Assembly (NCBI GenBank): GCA_013399875.1
Contig: VXAZ01008170.1
Span: 992,001-1,056,000 of the forward strand
Reading direction: 5' to 3'
Length of the DNA: 64,000 nt
Source of the DNA: Gymnorhina tibicen
Lineage: Eukaryota > Chordata > Aves > Passeriformes > Artamidae
Below, piece by piece: positions 25,137 to 37,860 of this stretch (its first letter is position 1; the number at the start of each line of letters is the position of its first letter). Position numbers and translations under genes: made by a program. The notes under the pieces were generated by a model that saw only the letters and a list, made by a program, of their open reading frames with translations, was not told the origin of the DNA and searched no databases.

Positions 25137-25739
25137 GATAGAACCGTAGAAGGGTTTGGATTGGAAGGGGCTGTAAAGCTCATTCAGTTCCGACCTCCCT
25201 GCCGTGGGCAGGGACACCTTCCACTACAACAGATTGCTCAAAGACCCATCCAGCCTGACCCTGAACACTTCCAGGGATGGGACATCCACAGGGTCTCTGG
25301 GCAGTCTGCTCCAGTGCCTCACAACCCTCACAGTAAAGAATTTTTTTCCTAATATCTAATCTTTAACCTTTCAGTTTAAAGCCGTTCCCTCTTGTCCTAT
25401 CACTCCATGCCCTTGTAAAAACTCTTGTCTCCAGCTTTCTTGCAGGCCCCTTTTAGGTACTGGAAGCTTCCATAAGGTCTTCCCAAAGCCTTCTCTTCTC
25501 CAGGCTGAACAGCCCCAGCTCTCTCAGCCTGTCTCAGTAACAGAGGTTTTTTCAGCCCTCTGGTCATCTTCATGACCCTCCTCTGGACTCTTTCCAGTAG
25601 GTCCATGTCTTTGCTCTGCTAAGGGCCCCAGAGCTGGACTCAGTACTTCAGGTGGGATCCCAGGGGAGTGGAATAGGGGGGTAAATCACCTCCCTTCCTC
25701 TGCTGGCCATGCTACTTTTGATGCAGCCCAAGATATGGA
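25137..25739 (-). mobile_element. CR1 LINE 3' fragment, minus sense
   Basis: CR1 is the main non-LTR retrotransposon of birds. On the + strand this copy starts with a degenerate 3'-terminal repeat (ATAGAACCGTAGAA), then the usual TTTGGATTGGAAGGGG and the reverse of the end of ORF2. On the minus strand 25606-25400 translates to a recognisable ORF2 C-terminal piece beginning MDLLERVQRRVMKMTRGL and including FQYLKGA. The copy is 5'-truncated, as is usual, and its ORF2 is interrupted, so it is not active. It is the first CR1 in the window coming from the left. Confidence 0.93.
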
Positions 25740-27994
25740 TAATTTGAATAGTTAATTTGAAGACCATGAGAGATGGATAATCAGCTACTTCCTCTATTAT
25801 CATGTTTCAGAGGTAAACTACCCTCCCCTTTAAAATACTCTTCATGGTTAATAATGGGAATGTCAAGCTTTAGCTTTCAACCTTGTTGTTGGTGCACTTT
25901 ATGCTGCTGGTTTCGAAAACTACTTAATACCTGTATTAGTATTTTTCCCTCGTAGAGATGATTATACTGTGTAATCTCCTCTCAGTTTTCTCTTTGATAT
26001 GATGAAGTGATTGAGGTCTTAAAGTCTCTCTCTCTCTCTATTTTTAGAGGCATTTTTTGCAGTTTGTGAATATTTTTGAACCTTTGAAGCATCTGCACAT
26101 ACACTACAACTGACAGTGCAATATTTTCACTACATTTCTTTGTTTAGAAAGAAGTGTGGTCCTTATGAGCCTTTACTATCCATTTTATGAGTATCTTCTA
26201 AAATGTTTTCTGCTCTCACTTCAGTTTGGGATCTCTTGCTCGCAAGTAACAGATCTCCCTGGTCTTTGTCAGCACCAACACAAGTTGCCTTTTCTGCAAG
26301 GTCCAGTACTTCCATGCATGCTGCAGATGCATCTCATGGGCTCTGTGACAGTGTTTGGGCATTCAGAGTTCTGAGCAGGACCACTCACTCAAGACACGTA
26401 ATTTTTTTTAAGAAATTTAGTACTGAACTCATGTGTTTCGGTTTTGGTGGGTTTATTTTTGTGAGGTGTTTTTTTTTGTTGTTTTTTTTTTCTGTTCCCC
26501 CCATTCTATTGACTTGTATTAATTCTTCATTTCTTTGTTAGAGTAACCCAAATCATCTTCTGCACAGGTATGAAAACAGTACGTAAGAAACAGAATCTGC
26601 GAGGAGTACAGGACACACAGTAACATCATTCTTCTCTCCACAAATGAACTTCATGCATCTTCTTTTTTGGATGAGGCTGGGAACTCAAGGGGATTACACA
26701 CAGTTACTAGGACACTTTCTTTTGTTTTTAAAAAAAGCAGTTCTTCATTATAGTGAGGTCAGGTCTTTCATGTGCCAAATGTGAAACTTCAAAAACACAG
26801 TGGATCAGTAATTATTCCAAAATGCTAAAAAAACCTCCAGTAACTAGTACATAGAGTCTGTATTATAGTTTTCATTAAAGTTTTCTATGACTTTGTATAT
26901 GTCAGCCATAACTACAAATTTCAAGAAGCCTACGGAAAATTGATAACTGAGCGCATCTTCCACCACCACATTTGCATAAATATATCGCAACATATTTACT
27001 TATCATGTCTATTTGTTTTTTTTTGGTTTTGTGTGTCACTTTTGAGCAGGATGACCTAACAATCCATCATGAATACTAAAGTCTGTAGCTTAATTGTTTG
27101 AAATTGATTGTGGTACTGATTTAATATTTGAAGAAGGAGGATAAGACAGTAAAAAATGTGGGCAGACTTCAGCTCGTTTTCAGAGAGAAGCTTTAATGTA
27201 GTTTTGTGCCAAAATGAACCACAGATGTAAATGTGCTCATGCATTTTAGATAAAGGAAAGTATTATTCAAACTGAGGGGACTAAAATCAATTATAGGTTA
27301 TATGTTCCTTAGCAAACAGTTCTATCATTTCCAATTCAATCTCCTATAAAATAATTCCTAGCATAACTTCTGACTGGCTGAAGGCAGATGGAAATACTTT
27401 AGTCTTTTGACAAACAAAACTAGTTCACAGTAGAGTCTCCTGCAGTGTTTTGTAAAGTGGTGGGTTTTGCAAAGCAGTACTGGTTCCACCCTCCAATATC
27501 TAGAGGGAAATCTGTCCTCTTTTGCTCAAAAGAAAAAAAATGCCTTTAACATGAGAATCAACATGCATTTATATAATCAGACAGTTTACTGTGAAGTATT
27601 CAAAACCAGAATAACGTGACAAATTACAGCTTTGCTGATTCGCTTGGAGTTTCAAGATTACATAATTAAATGTTTATCCTGTTCCATGTGGTCTGTTAGC
27701 AAACATATTTCCATTGGATGTCCAACCTTGTGTTTTCTAGCATTGGAAGACATTTAAAAACAAATGTAAATAAGTGACTGCAAAAGATCACCCTTCTGTA
27801 CATTTTAGCTTTCATTTATACATGGGAAAAAAATACATGGAACAGTCACGTGCACAAAACCTTCTTGTATGCAGTCAGTTACTGCATATTTTGATACTAG
27901 TAATTTTGAAAAATGAGCATTTATATTTGCATATAATATTTATTCATATAATTACGAATAATTTTATAATACAATAATATAATTATTATATTAT
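25740..27994. other. Intergenic DNA, no gene seen
   Basis: No supportable gene. It contains a (TC)n run at 26,025-26,039, a T-rich tract at 26,467-26,492, and a strongly AT-rich tail from about 27,900 leading into the palindrome at 27,995. Confidence 0.55.
26025..26039. repeat. (TC)n microsatellite
   Basis: Seven to eight TC units on the + strand followed by AT-rich DNA. It is a simple repeat with no associated feature. Confidence 0.9.
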
Positions 27995-28020
27995 TTTCAT
28001 GCATATTAATATGCATGAAA
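27995..28020. promoter_or_regulatory. Perfect 26-bp palindrome with paired POU-like half-sites
   Basis: The left half TTTCATGCATATT (27995-28007) is followed immediately by its exact reverse complement (28008-28020), with no spacer and no mismatch. Each half contains ATGCAT, and the centre reads ATTAAT. POU-domain proteins can bind paired ATGCAT-type half-sites as dimers, and ATTA/TAAT is the homeodomain core. The surrounding DNA is very AT-rich, so origin from slippage or cruciform-type change is also possible. The symmetry is directly visible; any regulatory role is inference. Confidence 0.5.
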
Positions 28021-28505
28021 TGTGAATTCTGATAAAGGACATCGGCCTTTAGTGGCCATAGTGACTTTACAAAAGTGACTGAAGTCACTGCAGATTTACA
28101 TAAGCCTTAAAAGAAAGTGGAATCGTTCTCAAAGTGATGTAGTGAGTTCCTTCATCTTAATCCTTTTCACTGCAGCAGCTACTACAGCTTGCACGCTGGT
28201 AATTGCTGTCAGTGAAGCATACTTGATTTCAATTGCTCCTCAGAGCCCCATTCCCCGAAACCAAATGATTTTGTGTAAAGTGGAGATCTTTTCTGATTAT
28301 CGAAAACAAACCAAAAATTATATTGTATCTACTTTCATTGCTGTCTTAAAATATTGGTTGTTTCTTTTAACTTTGAACTTTTATTTGTTTGCAGGTTTCT
28401 TTTTCTGGAAAACTATTGTAGGATTTCGTTATTTGCAGGACTAAAAATCACTTAAATTTTTTTCCCAAACCATCATACAAAATTGCTTTAAACACCCACC
28501 TATTT

Positions 28506-28523
28506 AAAATATTGCAATATTTT
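28506..28523. other. Perfect 18-bp palindrome
   Basis: AAAATATTG is followed at once by its reverse complement CAATATTTT. The core ATTGCAAT resembles a C/EBP site (ATTGCGCAAT) lacking the central CG pair. It is AT-rich and may be chance. Confidence 0.7.
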
Positions 28524-28620
28524 GGTGGGTGTTGGTTTGGTTGCCTTTTTTTTCTTTTTAATGTGTGGGGTTTTTGATTTGGTTTATTTGTTTTTTGTTT
28601 ATTTGGTTTTTTAAACTTTT
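28521..28620. repeat. T/G-rich low-complexity tract
   Basis: About 100 bp of mostly T and G on the + strand (GGTGGGTGTTGG, then long T runs with GG interruptions). It is low complexity and contains no gene. Confidence 0.75.
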
Positions 28621-28815
28621 AGAAATATATAATTAACTTCATATAGCATAATTGCATGTACTTCTAATGTTTTAAATCACTGCAATATAACCACAATACA
28701 CTATAATATTACCAGCTAAGGATTTAAAAGGCTCATTATTCTTTCAAGGTGGACTTGAATGTTGCTGTTTTGACATAATTTCATTACTGATAGCTCTGCC
28801 CTGATATCTTATTAA

Positions 28816-29167
28816 AATCATAGAATATGCTGAGTTGGAAGGGACCCATCAGGATCATCGAGTCCAACTATTAGCCCTGCGCAGGACACCCCAAGAGTCA
28901 GACCATGTGCCTGAGAGCAGTGTCCAAATGCTTCTTGAGCTCTGTCAGGTTGGTGCTGTGACCACTTCCCTGGGGAGCCTGTTCCAGTGCCCAAACACCC
29001 TCTGGGTGAAGAATCTTTTCCTGATATCCACCCTAAGCCCCCCCTGATGCAGTTTCATGCTCTTCCCTCGAGTCCCGTCACTGGTCACAGGAATGAATAG
29101 ATCAGCGCCTGCCCCCGCACTTCCCCTTGTGAGGGTTTTGAAACAGTCTCTGTCCTCTTCATCCATC
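28816..29167 (-). mobile_element. CR1 LINE 3' fragment, minus sense
   Basis: The + strand starts AATCATAGAATATGCTGAG and TTGGAAGGGACCCATCAGG, the classic reversed CR1 3' end. On the minus strand 29166-28945 encodes the ORF2 C-terminus, with recognisable pieces DIRKRFFTQRV and HWNRLPREVV. It carries only about the last 350 bp of the element, so it is a strongly 5'-truncated dead copy. It has fewer changes from the remembered pattern than the 41 kb and 44 kb copies and may be younger than they are. Confidence 0.95.
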
Positions 29168-32100
29168 CTTCTTTGAGATTTGAGTCCACCAACAAGAAAA
29201 AGTGTTGCTAAATTTAGACCTCTTAGAAATATTGGGCCTTGAGGCTGAGATGGGAGTGATAATAAAGAAGAAAAAAGGCATCAGTGTTTCACATCCTCAG
29301 GAGCGGCCTTTTTCCTTCAGCCCATCCCTTTGGTGCATACCCAGGGCCACTCCCAAAGCTACCATCCTTCCCCTTGTTGCCTACACCATTCCTCCAGGCT
29401 GACCATGACGGTGGTTACTGAAGCAGGAAACCAAGAAGTCTCTCCTTGCCTTCTGCTTGGGAGAGCTCCAAGCAGCCACACGTGATCACTGCTAAAAGAT
29501 ACCTAGGAACCCAGAGCCAGAAAACACATTCACAGTTTATACACAGACAGCCCTTTTCTCCTTGTCCCACCATCTGACCCAGCAATGGTCCCCACTGTGT
29601 AAATGACCGCTCCTTTTCACTGCTGATTGATCTTTGAGCTCCCTGCCCAGTCATAACCTGCCTGTATTTTCCTTCAGAATTGACATGGGAGTATTGAGGA
29701 ATGTTATCCTGACAGCTGATCCCTGAGAGAGTTTATTAGGAAAACACTTATTATCAATGAGTCCTCATTAGTAACTATGTTTGGGCAACCATCATTTAAT
29801 GACTTTACAACCAGTCTAATGTGAATAATGATTTCTGTAGTGATTTTATTCTTAAAATTTAGTGCATTACTAAACAGAAATCTTCCGGGACAAAGCTTGC
29901 TTTTATAGCTATGCTTAACACTAGTACTAATAAAAATATAATGCAATTCAGTGCAGATTGAAATTGGACAAAATCAGTGTGTTCCAATGGCAGTCTAAGG
30001 CTAATTCCTCTGTCCTTTTCGTCACAAAGTCATCAGTCCCTGAAATCAGATTTGTTGGCCCTAGAGGGAGTCACCAAGACTATAAAATTTGTGAGTGTGG
30101 GATTCTATCTTTTTGTAAGAAAGTCCCCACTGAAAATGGCACTGCTGTATGCACAACACAAATATGATTTCATCATGCATGCCAAAGTGAAGGCTAATCC
30201 ATGGTCATGACAAATTTTCACAATGATGTCAAATCCTGTTCCAAAGTGGATTCAGGCCAGTCATTTGAATTTACTCCCAAGATCAAAATGAACTAACAAC
30301 CCGGAGTCAATCACAATGTTTGTAACAGTGATGAGGATGGCAAAAAAAGCGCCTCCTCCTTCTCTTTTTTTTGCCTGAGACTCTTCATATACAGGTTTCA
30401 AAGAGCCTAAAGTTGAATAAACTGCATTGTTGTGTTTTTCATAATGTATATCCTCAACATAATCAAGCGATGGAAAATAAAGACAAGGTTTTATGTACAC
30501 AAGAGCCTCTATGCCCAAAAAATAACTTTTTTTTTCCAGAGATGAGTTGGTGTAATTAAGAGTGATGATTACAGACCTTGCCATTCTAATGTCCTTTGAC
30601 CATAACAACAATATAATGTGTGTGTTGAGATAGAACATTATGTCTATAAAGAAAAGCATATCTAGCCTTTGTCTTTCAGTAACTGGCATCATCAACAAAT
30701 GTACTCTTTTTCAAAACACATTAGGACCAGTTTTCTCAATTTTCAAGACTTTTAAATGATGTTTCTTTCTGAGAACTGCTGAGCCCTACAATGGAGCCCT
30801 CTTGCTCTTTGCTCTTAATTTTCATTAAATAAATTATGAAAGTCTTCAGACTGTAATGCAACAGATGACAAGGCAATTAGCACAGATTGAAACATACAAT
30901 AAAAAACTGTATTTGGAATGAGCAGTCTCCTGATATATCATACAAAGGCACTTCTCCCAGAAGTTTTCAACAAGAAACCAAAATATTTGTGCATGCCACT
31001 TATGGCACAAACCTTCTCTGTGCAGGGACTATTTAATCTGCATCAATATAATCTAATATTTTCATTAATTATCAAAGGTTCAGCATATTTCTTTCAGTCC
31101 AGTGATGGGATTTCCTCCACCGACAAATATTGCTGAGGGTTCATCTGGAGAGGGAGTTGACTCAAGTTACAGCAACCTTGCAAGAGTCTTTTTTTGGTGT
31201 AGCATTGCTCCCTTCTTAGTGGTGTCAGTGTAGACAGCCTTTGTGCATCCCTCTTGTGTGCCTGGGAATACTGCTGCTATTCCAGAATTAGTCCCACAGA
31301 ATTATGGGTTCCGTGCACTACACAGCTATAGCTATAATTTTCTAACACTTTTCATTATATGCTTTATTCTGCCTGGGAAGGTTTTGGCACTTTTTTAGCC
31401 TTCTAGAACACACCTGACATCCTCTTTTGGGCTCATGGTCCCTCAGACTGCTGGAGTAGGTTGACAAAACATTTATTGTGCATGCAAATCAGTCAGCCAG
31501 CTCTGTGGCTTTCTTCACTGAGTTAGCTTAGACAACTAGTCTGCAAGATGATATCTAGGGGAGAGTTCTCAACCTTTTTAGATTCCTATGACAGCAAGAA
31601 CTAAGAAAAGTACTCTTGTTTCGGTCTCTGCCGTGTTCAAGTTTAGTAATATTTTATTCTTACCTTTGTCATAATGTTGAATCAGAAACAGCATCCTGAG
31701 AAGCTGATTGTAACAGTCACAGCAAGGAAACTCTTCACCCAGAGAGCCAACTTCAATAGCACCAGCTATTTCCCTCTGGGAATGGGTCTTCTTTACAAGA
31801 GACATGAAGAGACAGGAGTAGTCTGCTGTCAGATCAATCAAAATTCTAAGTTTAGGTGCAAACTCTTGATTTCTAAATCCTGAGCTGGTGTAGAGTGCCT
31901 GATAAGTAGCAATACAATGAAGATAAACATAGGAGGTAGGCTTTTTAAAGTAAAGTTTGATATTTATGAATTCCTGGTTGTAACTGTTAATTTGAATGTT
32001 TGAGTAGAGCAGCACAATTAAGATGTATGGCTGTAGCTGAGCACTGATGTTTCAATAAAAAGTCATCAAGGATTATGTTTAGCAGTATCTCTGCTTCTAC

Positions 32101-35100
32101 TGCCCTTGGTTTGCCTCAGGAAATGGAATCTTATGAACAATTTTAATGAACAAACAAACAAAAAAATCCAATTTAGTTCAAATGACATTTGTTTTGGGTT
32201 CAGTATTTCTGAGGTTAAGTTTTTTAGTCAGGCAGTGGTGTTTATTGCAACAAAGAATTGATTGGGTCATGTAGGGCATAGAGTACAAATAGCAGTGTCA
32301 TTCACCAATAGGTACCACAATTTCCTCCAACATGTACTGAACTCCTACTGGTCCTTCCAGCACCAGTGGAAGAGAATCAGGAGAGAGTATCAGAAAAGCA
32401 CACTTCGTTTTCATTTCTATATCTTAAATAAGCCTTGAGGCTAAGGCTCAAATGAGTGACAGGCTGGCTTATGTTGTTTTAGTCTACAAAAGTGTTTTAT
32501 CAAATCGGCAGTGCTGTGTGTCAGTTATATGTGACCTCTGTATGGAAAATGTTTACACGATATTATTAACTGTTTTGCTCCAGGGTTTCCTTATGAATCT
32601 GCTATATTCTCTGCATTAAGAGCATGGCAACCAAGCTTCCCAGATCTCCAACCAGTTGTTTGAAAATACACTCTTACATACACTCAGAGTCTGATCAAGC
32701 ACATTTATTCAGATGTTTGGGAAAAAAAGTTATTATTAAATTTTAACTTGGGATTTCTGTGTTGCTTGATGGAGTTTCAGACACTGAATACATTATTAGT
32801 TGCCAGTTCATTCTCCCCTACTTAACAGTAATAACCAAAGAGAGATGATTATCCAAAACAGAGACAGAAACACATCCTTTTCCCACATAAATTCTGTATG
32901 GTGTCTACTTTTTCTAGGAAAAGGATTTTTCTTTTTGAGTCACTTTCTAAGTCCCCTTCAGTTCCAGACATTCCCCCTATTCTTTTACAGCACCACATAC
33001 ACCACCTTTTGAAGTTACTTTTTTTCTCCTTCTTTTCTTTCTGTCTTGTGAGACCTGTTTTACTTAGGCAAGGTTGTTTCCAAACCCAGAAATAACAATT
33101 CATGAGTATTCTGTACACTTCCCCACCCCAAAAAGGACTTGTATTGGAAAGATACACCTGATCCTTCATATCTGTAAATATACATGTGATCCTTCACACC
33201 CTGAAAGAGAAAACAAGGTGTTTCAGGTAGAGTCTTATTGCCTGAGGTGTCTTGTATTTTCTAATAAAACAGACTCTGCAGCCTTGTGGCTGGGTGATAG
33301 AACCAAATCTCTTCATCTAGACTGTGGTGATTTTGCCTGTGTCAGTTGTTTTACACATTAGGGTTTGTTCGTGGTCCTGGCCCACAGCTCAGTTTACTCT
33401 AATGAGTAAAACAAGTGACAGCTACACCATCACTCAGGTTTTTGCTAATCAAAAAGCTTATTAAAAAGTCCCTCCCTTCCCAGATAGACCTAGATGGTCA
33501 GCCAGGTGCCACCACACATAAACATACACACCTACTCACCTCAGTCTCCCAACACAGACCAAATGCCCAAGCATTGCCTAAATTCTTGCAGTTGTGAGAC
33601 CACAAACTCGTGCAGACACAGCACAGATACATGCTGAGAACTTCTGCACTGCTCAAGTGATGAACTTTGGTGATTTCCTTTTGTCTTACCAAACTGAACT
33701 CAGACTTGGCAGAGATATGAAGTGGTACAAAAAGTTTTCCCTAGCTTGCATTACCCAGGGAAAAGCAGGTTGTCAGGGTAAAAATAAATTCACATGCCAA
33801 AATGATTAGAAGTATAATTGTGGCTTGCTGTGCACAAGTCGGGAAATGCCCAATTTACTGTTGCTGTTTAGATTCCTTTCCAGCTCTCTTGCCCTTCTGA
33901 CCTGTACAGTACCTGACATGGAAGTAATTCAGGAGAAGTTGCACATGCTCACATTTAGCAAATCTTGTTTATTTGTGTCTGGGATGACTCACCACTTTCG
34001 CTTTATTCTTTGGTACAGAGTCTCTGTCACAACCCTTCTGATTTGTACATAAAGAAACGTTGGATTATTTTTTACTTTTAAAAGCAGAACTTGTCATTAC
34101 AGATGTGCACACATAATAAATAACAGTGGAATTTCCTCCCAATGAATTCTTAGTTGTTGGAAGACCAATATGTCAGCTTAACCACTGTTTCACAGGCTGC
34201 AGACACATTGTGGATTTAAAGCCCCCATGTCAGTGGCCATGTTAAGTCAGATGGCAAGCAGTCAGCAGGCTGATAGGAGCTAAAGGCTTAACCTTTTAAC
34301 AGCAATAATGACGAGTGGAAAGGCTTATCTAAGTCTGGCACTGAGCAAGAAATTGGAAGCTGAACAGGAGATACCTGCAGATAAGCCATCTGATATATGA
34401 AAGAATTTAGTGTGCTGAACATGTCCTTTAGTGGTCTACTAAGAAGTCAGAAAAGCATCCTCATGCTATGCTTGGTGCAAAACCAAGCAGCATTTGATCT
34501 GATTGGAAAAAAATGTGTATGGCACTGAGCAGTCCCATGGAGACGTGCTTCTTCAGGAGTTTGGCACAGCCTGTTCAGGCTGGCCAGGTCTGCCAGAGAG
34601 GTTTCTTGTCTTCCTCCTCCTGCCACCTTGGACTTTCACTGAGGCAGATTAATTTTTCTGAAGCAAGACCCTGGTGAACTCAAAGGACTGCTGGAGGAGG
34701 AGGTTCAAGGTTGGAAATATTGCTTTCAGTCCTCTGTGAATCCAGCCTTGGGAATATTCATGTTTCAGAGAAGACCGGTCTTATTTATAAAAACGTCAGC
34801 TAACAGTAAGGTGCCACCGAGAGATGAGGAGCAGATTACTTCTCAGAGCGTTTGTTGTTTGGCTTGCGTGGTTGCAGTAGGGGGCAGTTTGGGGCAGCCT
34901 GTGCTTCCCACGTTCTGTTAAACAGGGAGGGGAGACGGCTTCTGCCCCGAGGGCAGAGAGCCAGAGCAGGTGGACAGAGGGGCAGGATGGGGCAGGAAGC
35001 AGCGCTGCGAGAGGGACCTTCCCTGCAAGGCTTCAGGGTACAAGAGTCATGTTTAAATATTTGTGAATTTACGTCATTCACTTAATAAGATTTCCCTGCC

Positions 35101-36918
35101 TGACAAGTTGCTCTGCACTAATATTGTATGCTGAGTTCTAATAACTCCTGCTTTAAAAGCTGGAGGCAGATGGTATCTTCTGCTTTGCTCACTTCAGAGC
35201 TATGAGGAGCAGTTCTACCTCAAGGTTCTGGTAGGTTCGGTCCCACCGCCACTACTGAGCACGGCAAACAACCGCAGACTGCACCGGGTGAAACTGCAAA
35301 TCAGCAGTGCCCATCTGGGTAGGACGGATGAGTGAAAACAATTAGGGATCTGTAGAGGAAAGGATTTGCACATGGAAAAAGGAAAAGCTAGGTGCTTGAC
35401 CATTTCTTACACTGAAAATATAAAGTCCCAGACTGACAGCGCTGTCTGCAGGGTGTTTTCTGACTTTCAGAGGTTCAGGTGCCTTCTCAGGAAGTACAAG
35501 TGTCGTTGTGGCTAATGATGCAACTTCTATGGCAAATATTAATGCTTCGGTTTCTTTAATTACCACCTCACGCTACAGGCAGTAGATAGGGAGGGCTGCT
35601 GTGATCTGTCAGCCAGCAGTGATGAAGAATATTTGAACTGAGGTGTTCCAGCTTTGGCAGTCAAACCAACTGAAAAGGAAGCCTGAAGATTGGTGTGAGT
35701 ATAACTGCCAACAGTTTGCACCCTGCTGGATTCACACAAGAGGATGAAGTATCTCCAAACAAGGACACTAACCTTGGTTTGCCAAGGAAATGAACTGTGA
35801 GTGTTATCAGAGTGTGTGTCCATTTCTCTGCTCTAGGGACCAACTCCTAACTCCATGCAGCCACATTCAGTAATGCAAGCAGTCATTGTCTCTGGATACT
35901 GAGAGTTAAACACCTTCAGCAGAACACCTCCAGCAGTTTTATTTCAGGGGCATGTCTATATAGCAGAAAAAAATTGTCAAAGCATAGAGATGATCCATTT
36001 TCCCTCTGCTGCTTGTCACAAATCTGAGAGAAGAGCTAACCTTCTGCCTGTAGGTCGTAGCACCTGCAAGTAGTCCTGAATGGATGCAAGGAGTAATTTA
36101 AATTATTGGTTTTGAAAATATTAATGGCTGCAATTTATTGGTTTTTAAGCATCTGTTCCCTATTTTTCCTCTGATAAGTTTTTAGAGACAGAGGAAATTA
36201 CCTAAAAATTCTATTTTTTCCCTCTGTGTCAGGATGACACCCAAAAAAAGTCCTTGCAGGTAGCTGCCCAAAGAAGGAAAAGGTTGTTTTGCAACCTGTT
36301 TGCAGCTTGATTTATTCACTCACAAGCACCATCTCAGCACTGCAGGTAACCAAGCAGCCTGTTGGATAATGGTTTCTTTCAAAAATCTTAGATCCGTGCA
36401 AATATATGGCTCCCAGGGAACAACAACTCCTTAAGTTCTAGTTGGAACTTCTCAAACTGTGATTTCTATTACAGTGCTGGTATAAATGGAGAGTAGATAA
36501 TAACATTTATTAATGTGATTATTAAAGAATACGTTTATTCTGACAGAATAATTACTCTTAAAAGACCTTTAACATCTGCTTCAGTAAGTCACAACCCTCT
36601 CACAACCCTTATTCTTATGTCAGTACCATTCCTCACCTACAAGTACTGCCATCTGCACCTAAATAAAAGAAATCTGAAGTGGTAGCTGAGAAATGAATGA
36701 GAGGAAAATTTCCTTTAAATCCTTTTCTCATTCGAACCATTCAGCCTTTTGTCAATACCCACCAGAAAAATCCCCAAAGCAAGTCCCATCCCCAAACACT
36801 GTTGCAGAAACAGAACTAGAAAATATTGTGTTTGCTGCAGTCTAGGGAATTGCCCAAGTCTGTATTGCTTCTGCTTTATATCTTACTCTTCTAGTCTGGA
36901 AATCCCCTCCTTGGCAAT
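29168..36918. other. Intergenic DNA, no gene seen
   Basis: About 7.7 kb without recognisable exons or transposons. Open frames of up to 145 codons (30698-30261 and 32015-31578, minus strand) lack any known domain. The segment at about 34,190-34,420 is repeat-free and has GATA-like (AGATAAG) and E-box-like (CATCTG) cores; I list it as a candidate element in the findings. A GC-richer patch lies at 34,860-35,030. Confidence 0.5.
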
Positions 36919-37860
36919 TACAGAATCACAGAATCATCAGGGTTTGGAAGAGACCTTCGAGGTCATTTAGTCCAGCTGCCAACATAGCACCACCATAAAT
37001 CAGATCCCCAAATGCCACATCCATATGCCTTATGGACACTTCCCAAGACAGCGATTCCACCACCTTCCTGGGCAACCTACTCTGATGCCTAACCACTCTG
37101 TCCCTGACATTTTTTTTTAAATATCTAATCTGAACCTCCACTGGTGCAACTTAAGGCCATTTTCTCTCATCCTTCCCCTCAGGACATGGCAGAAGAGCCC
37201 AGCTCCCACCTCACTACAACCTCCTTTCAGGTAGTTATAGAGGGCAATGAGGTCCTCCCTGATCCTCCTTTTCTCCAGACTAAACAATCCTGGTTTCTTC
37301 AGCTCAGTTCCCTCATAAGACATGTTTTCCAGACCCTTCATCCTCTCAGTTGCCCTTCTCTGAACACAGTCCAGCACCTCAGTGTCCTTTTTGAAGTGGG
37401 GGGCCAAAACTGGACACAGTACTTGAGATGTGGCCTCATCAGTGCTGAGTACAGGAACAAAATCTCTCCCCTAGTCCTTCTGGCCACACTATTTTTGATA
37501 CAGGCCAGGATGCCATTGGCCTTCTTGGGTACCCAGCTGGCTCATATCCAGCTGGCTGTTAACCAGCACCCCCAAGTCCCTTTCTGCTGAGCAGTTCTCA
37601 AGCCACTCTTCCTTCAGCCTGTAGCACTGCAAGGGGTTGTTGTGACCAAAGCGCAGGACCTGGCATTTTGCTTTATTGAACCTCATGCCATTCTCCTCAG
37701 CCCACCTATATTCTGTTAAGATCTGTCTGCGGAGACCTTCTACTTTCAAGCACATTGACACTCCCACCCAACTTGGTTTCATCTGTGAACTTACTCAATT
37801 CCCCAGTTCAAACAATCCATAAAGATGTTAAACAGATGTTTGCCTTGGGTGAGGACTCCC
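36919..37860 (-). mobile_element. CR1 LINE 3' fragment, minus sense (longest copy)
   Basis: About 940 bp. The + strand begins with the reversed 3' end (CAGAATCACAGAATCATCAG). Two minus-strand open pieces carry CR1 ORF2: 37782-37489 contains the reverse transcriptase C-terminal stretches MRFNKAKCQVLRFGHNN and [16 protein letters not shown], and 37407-37117 contains [16 protein letters not shown] and LYNYLKG. The pieces are separated by a frame change, so ORF2 is broken. The upstream limit near 37,860 is approximate. It is the most informative copy in the window for assigning a CR1 subfamily. Confidence 0.95.
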
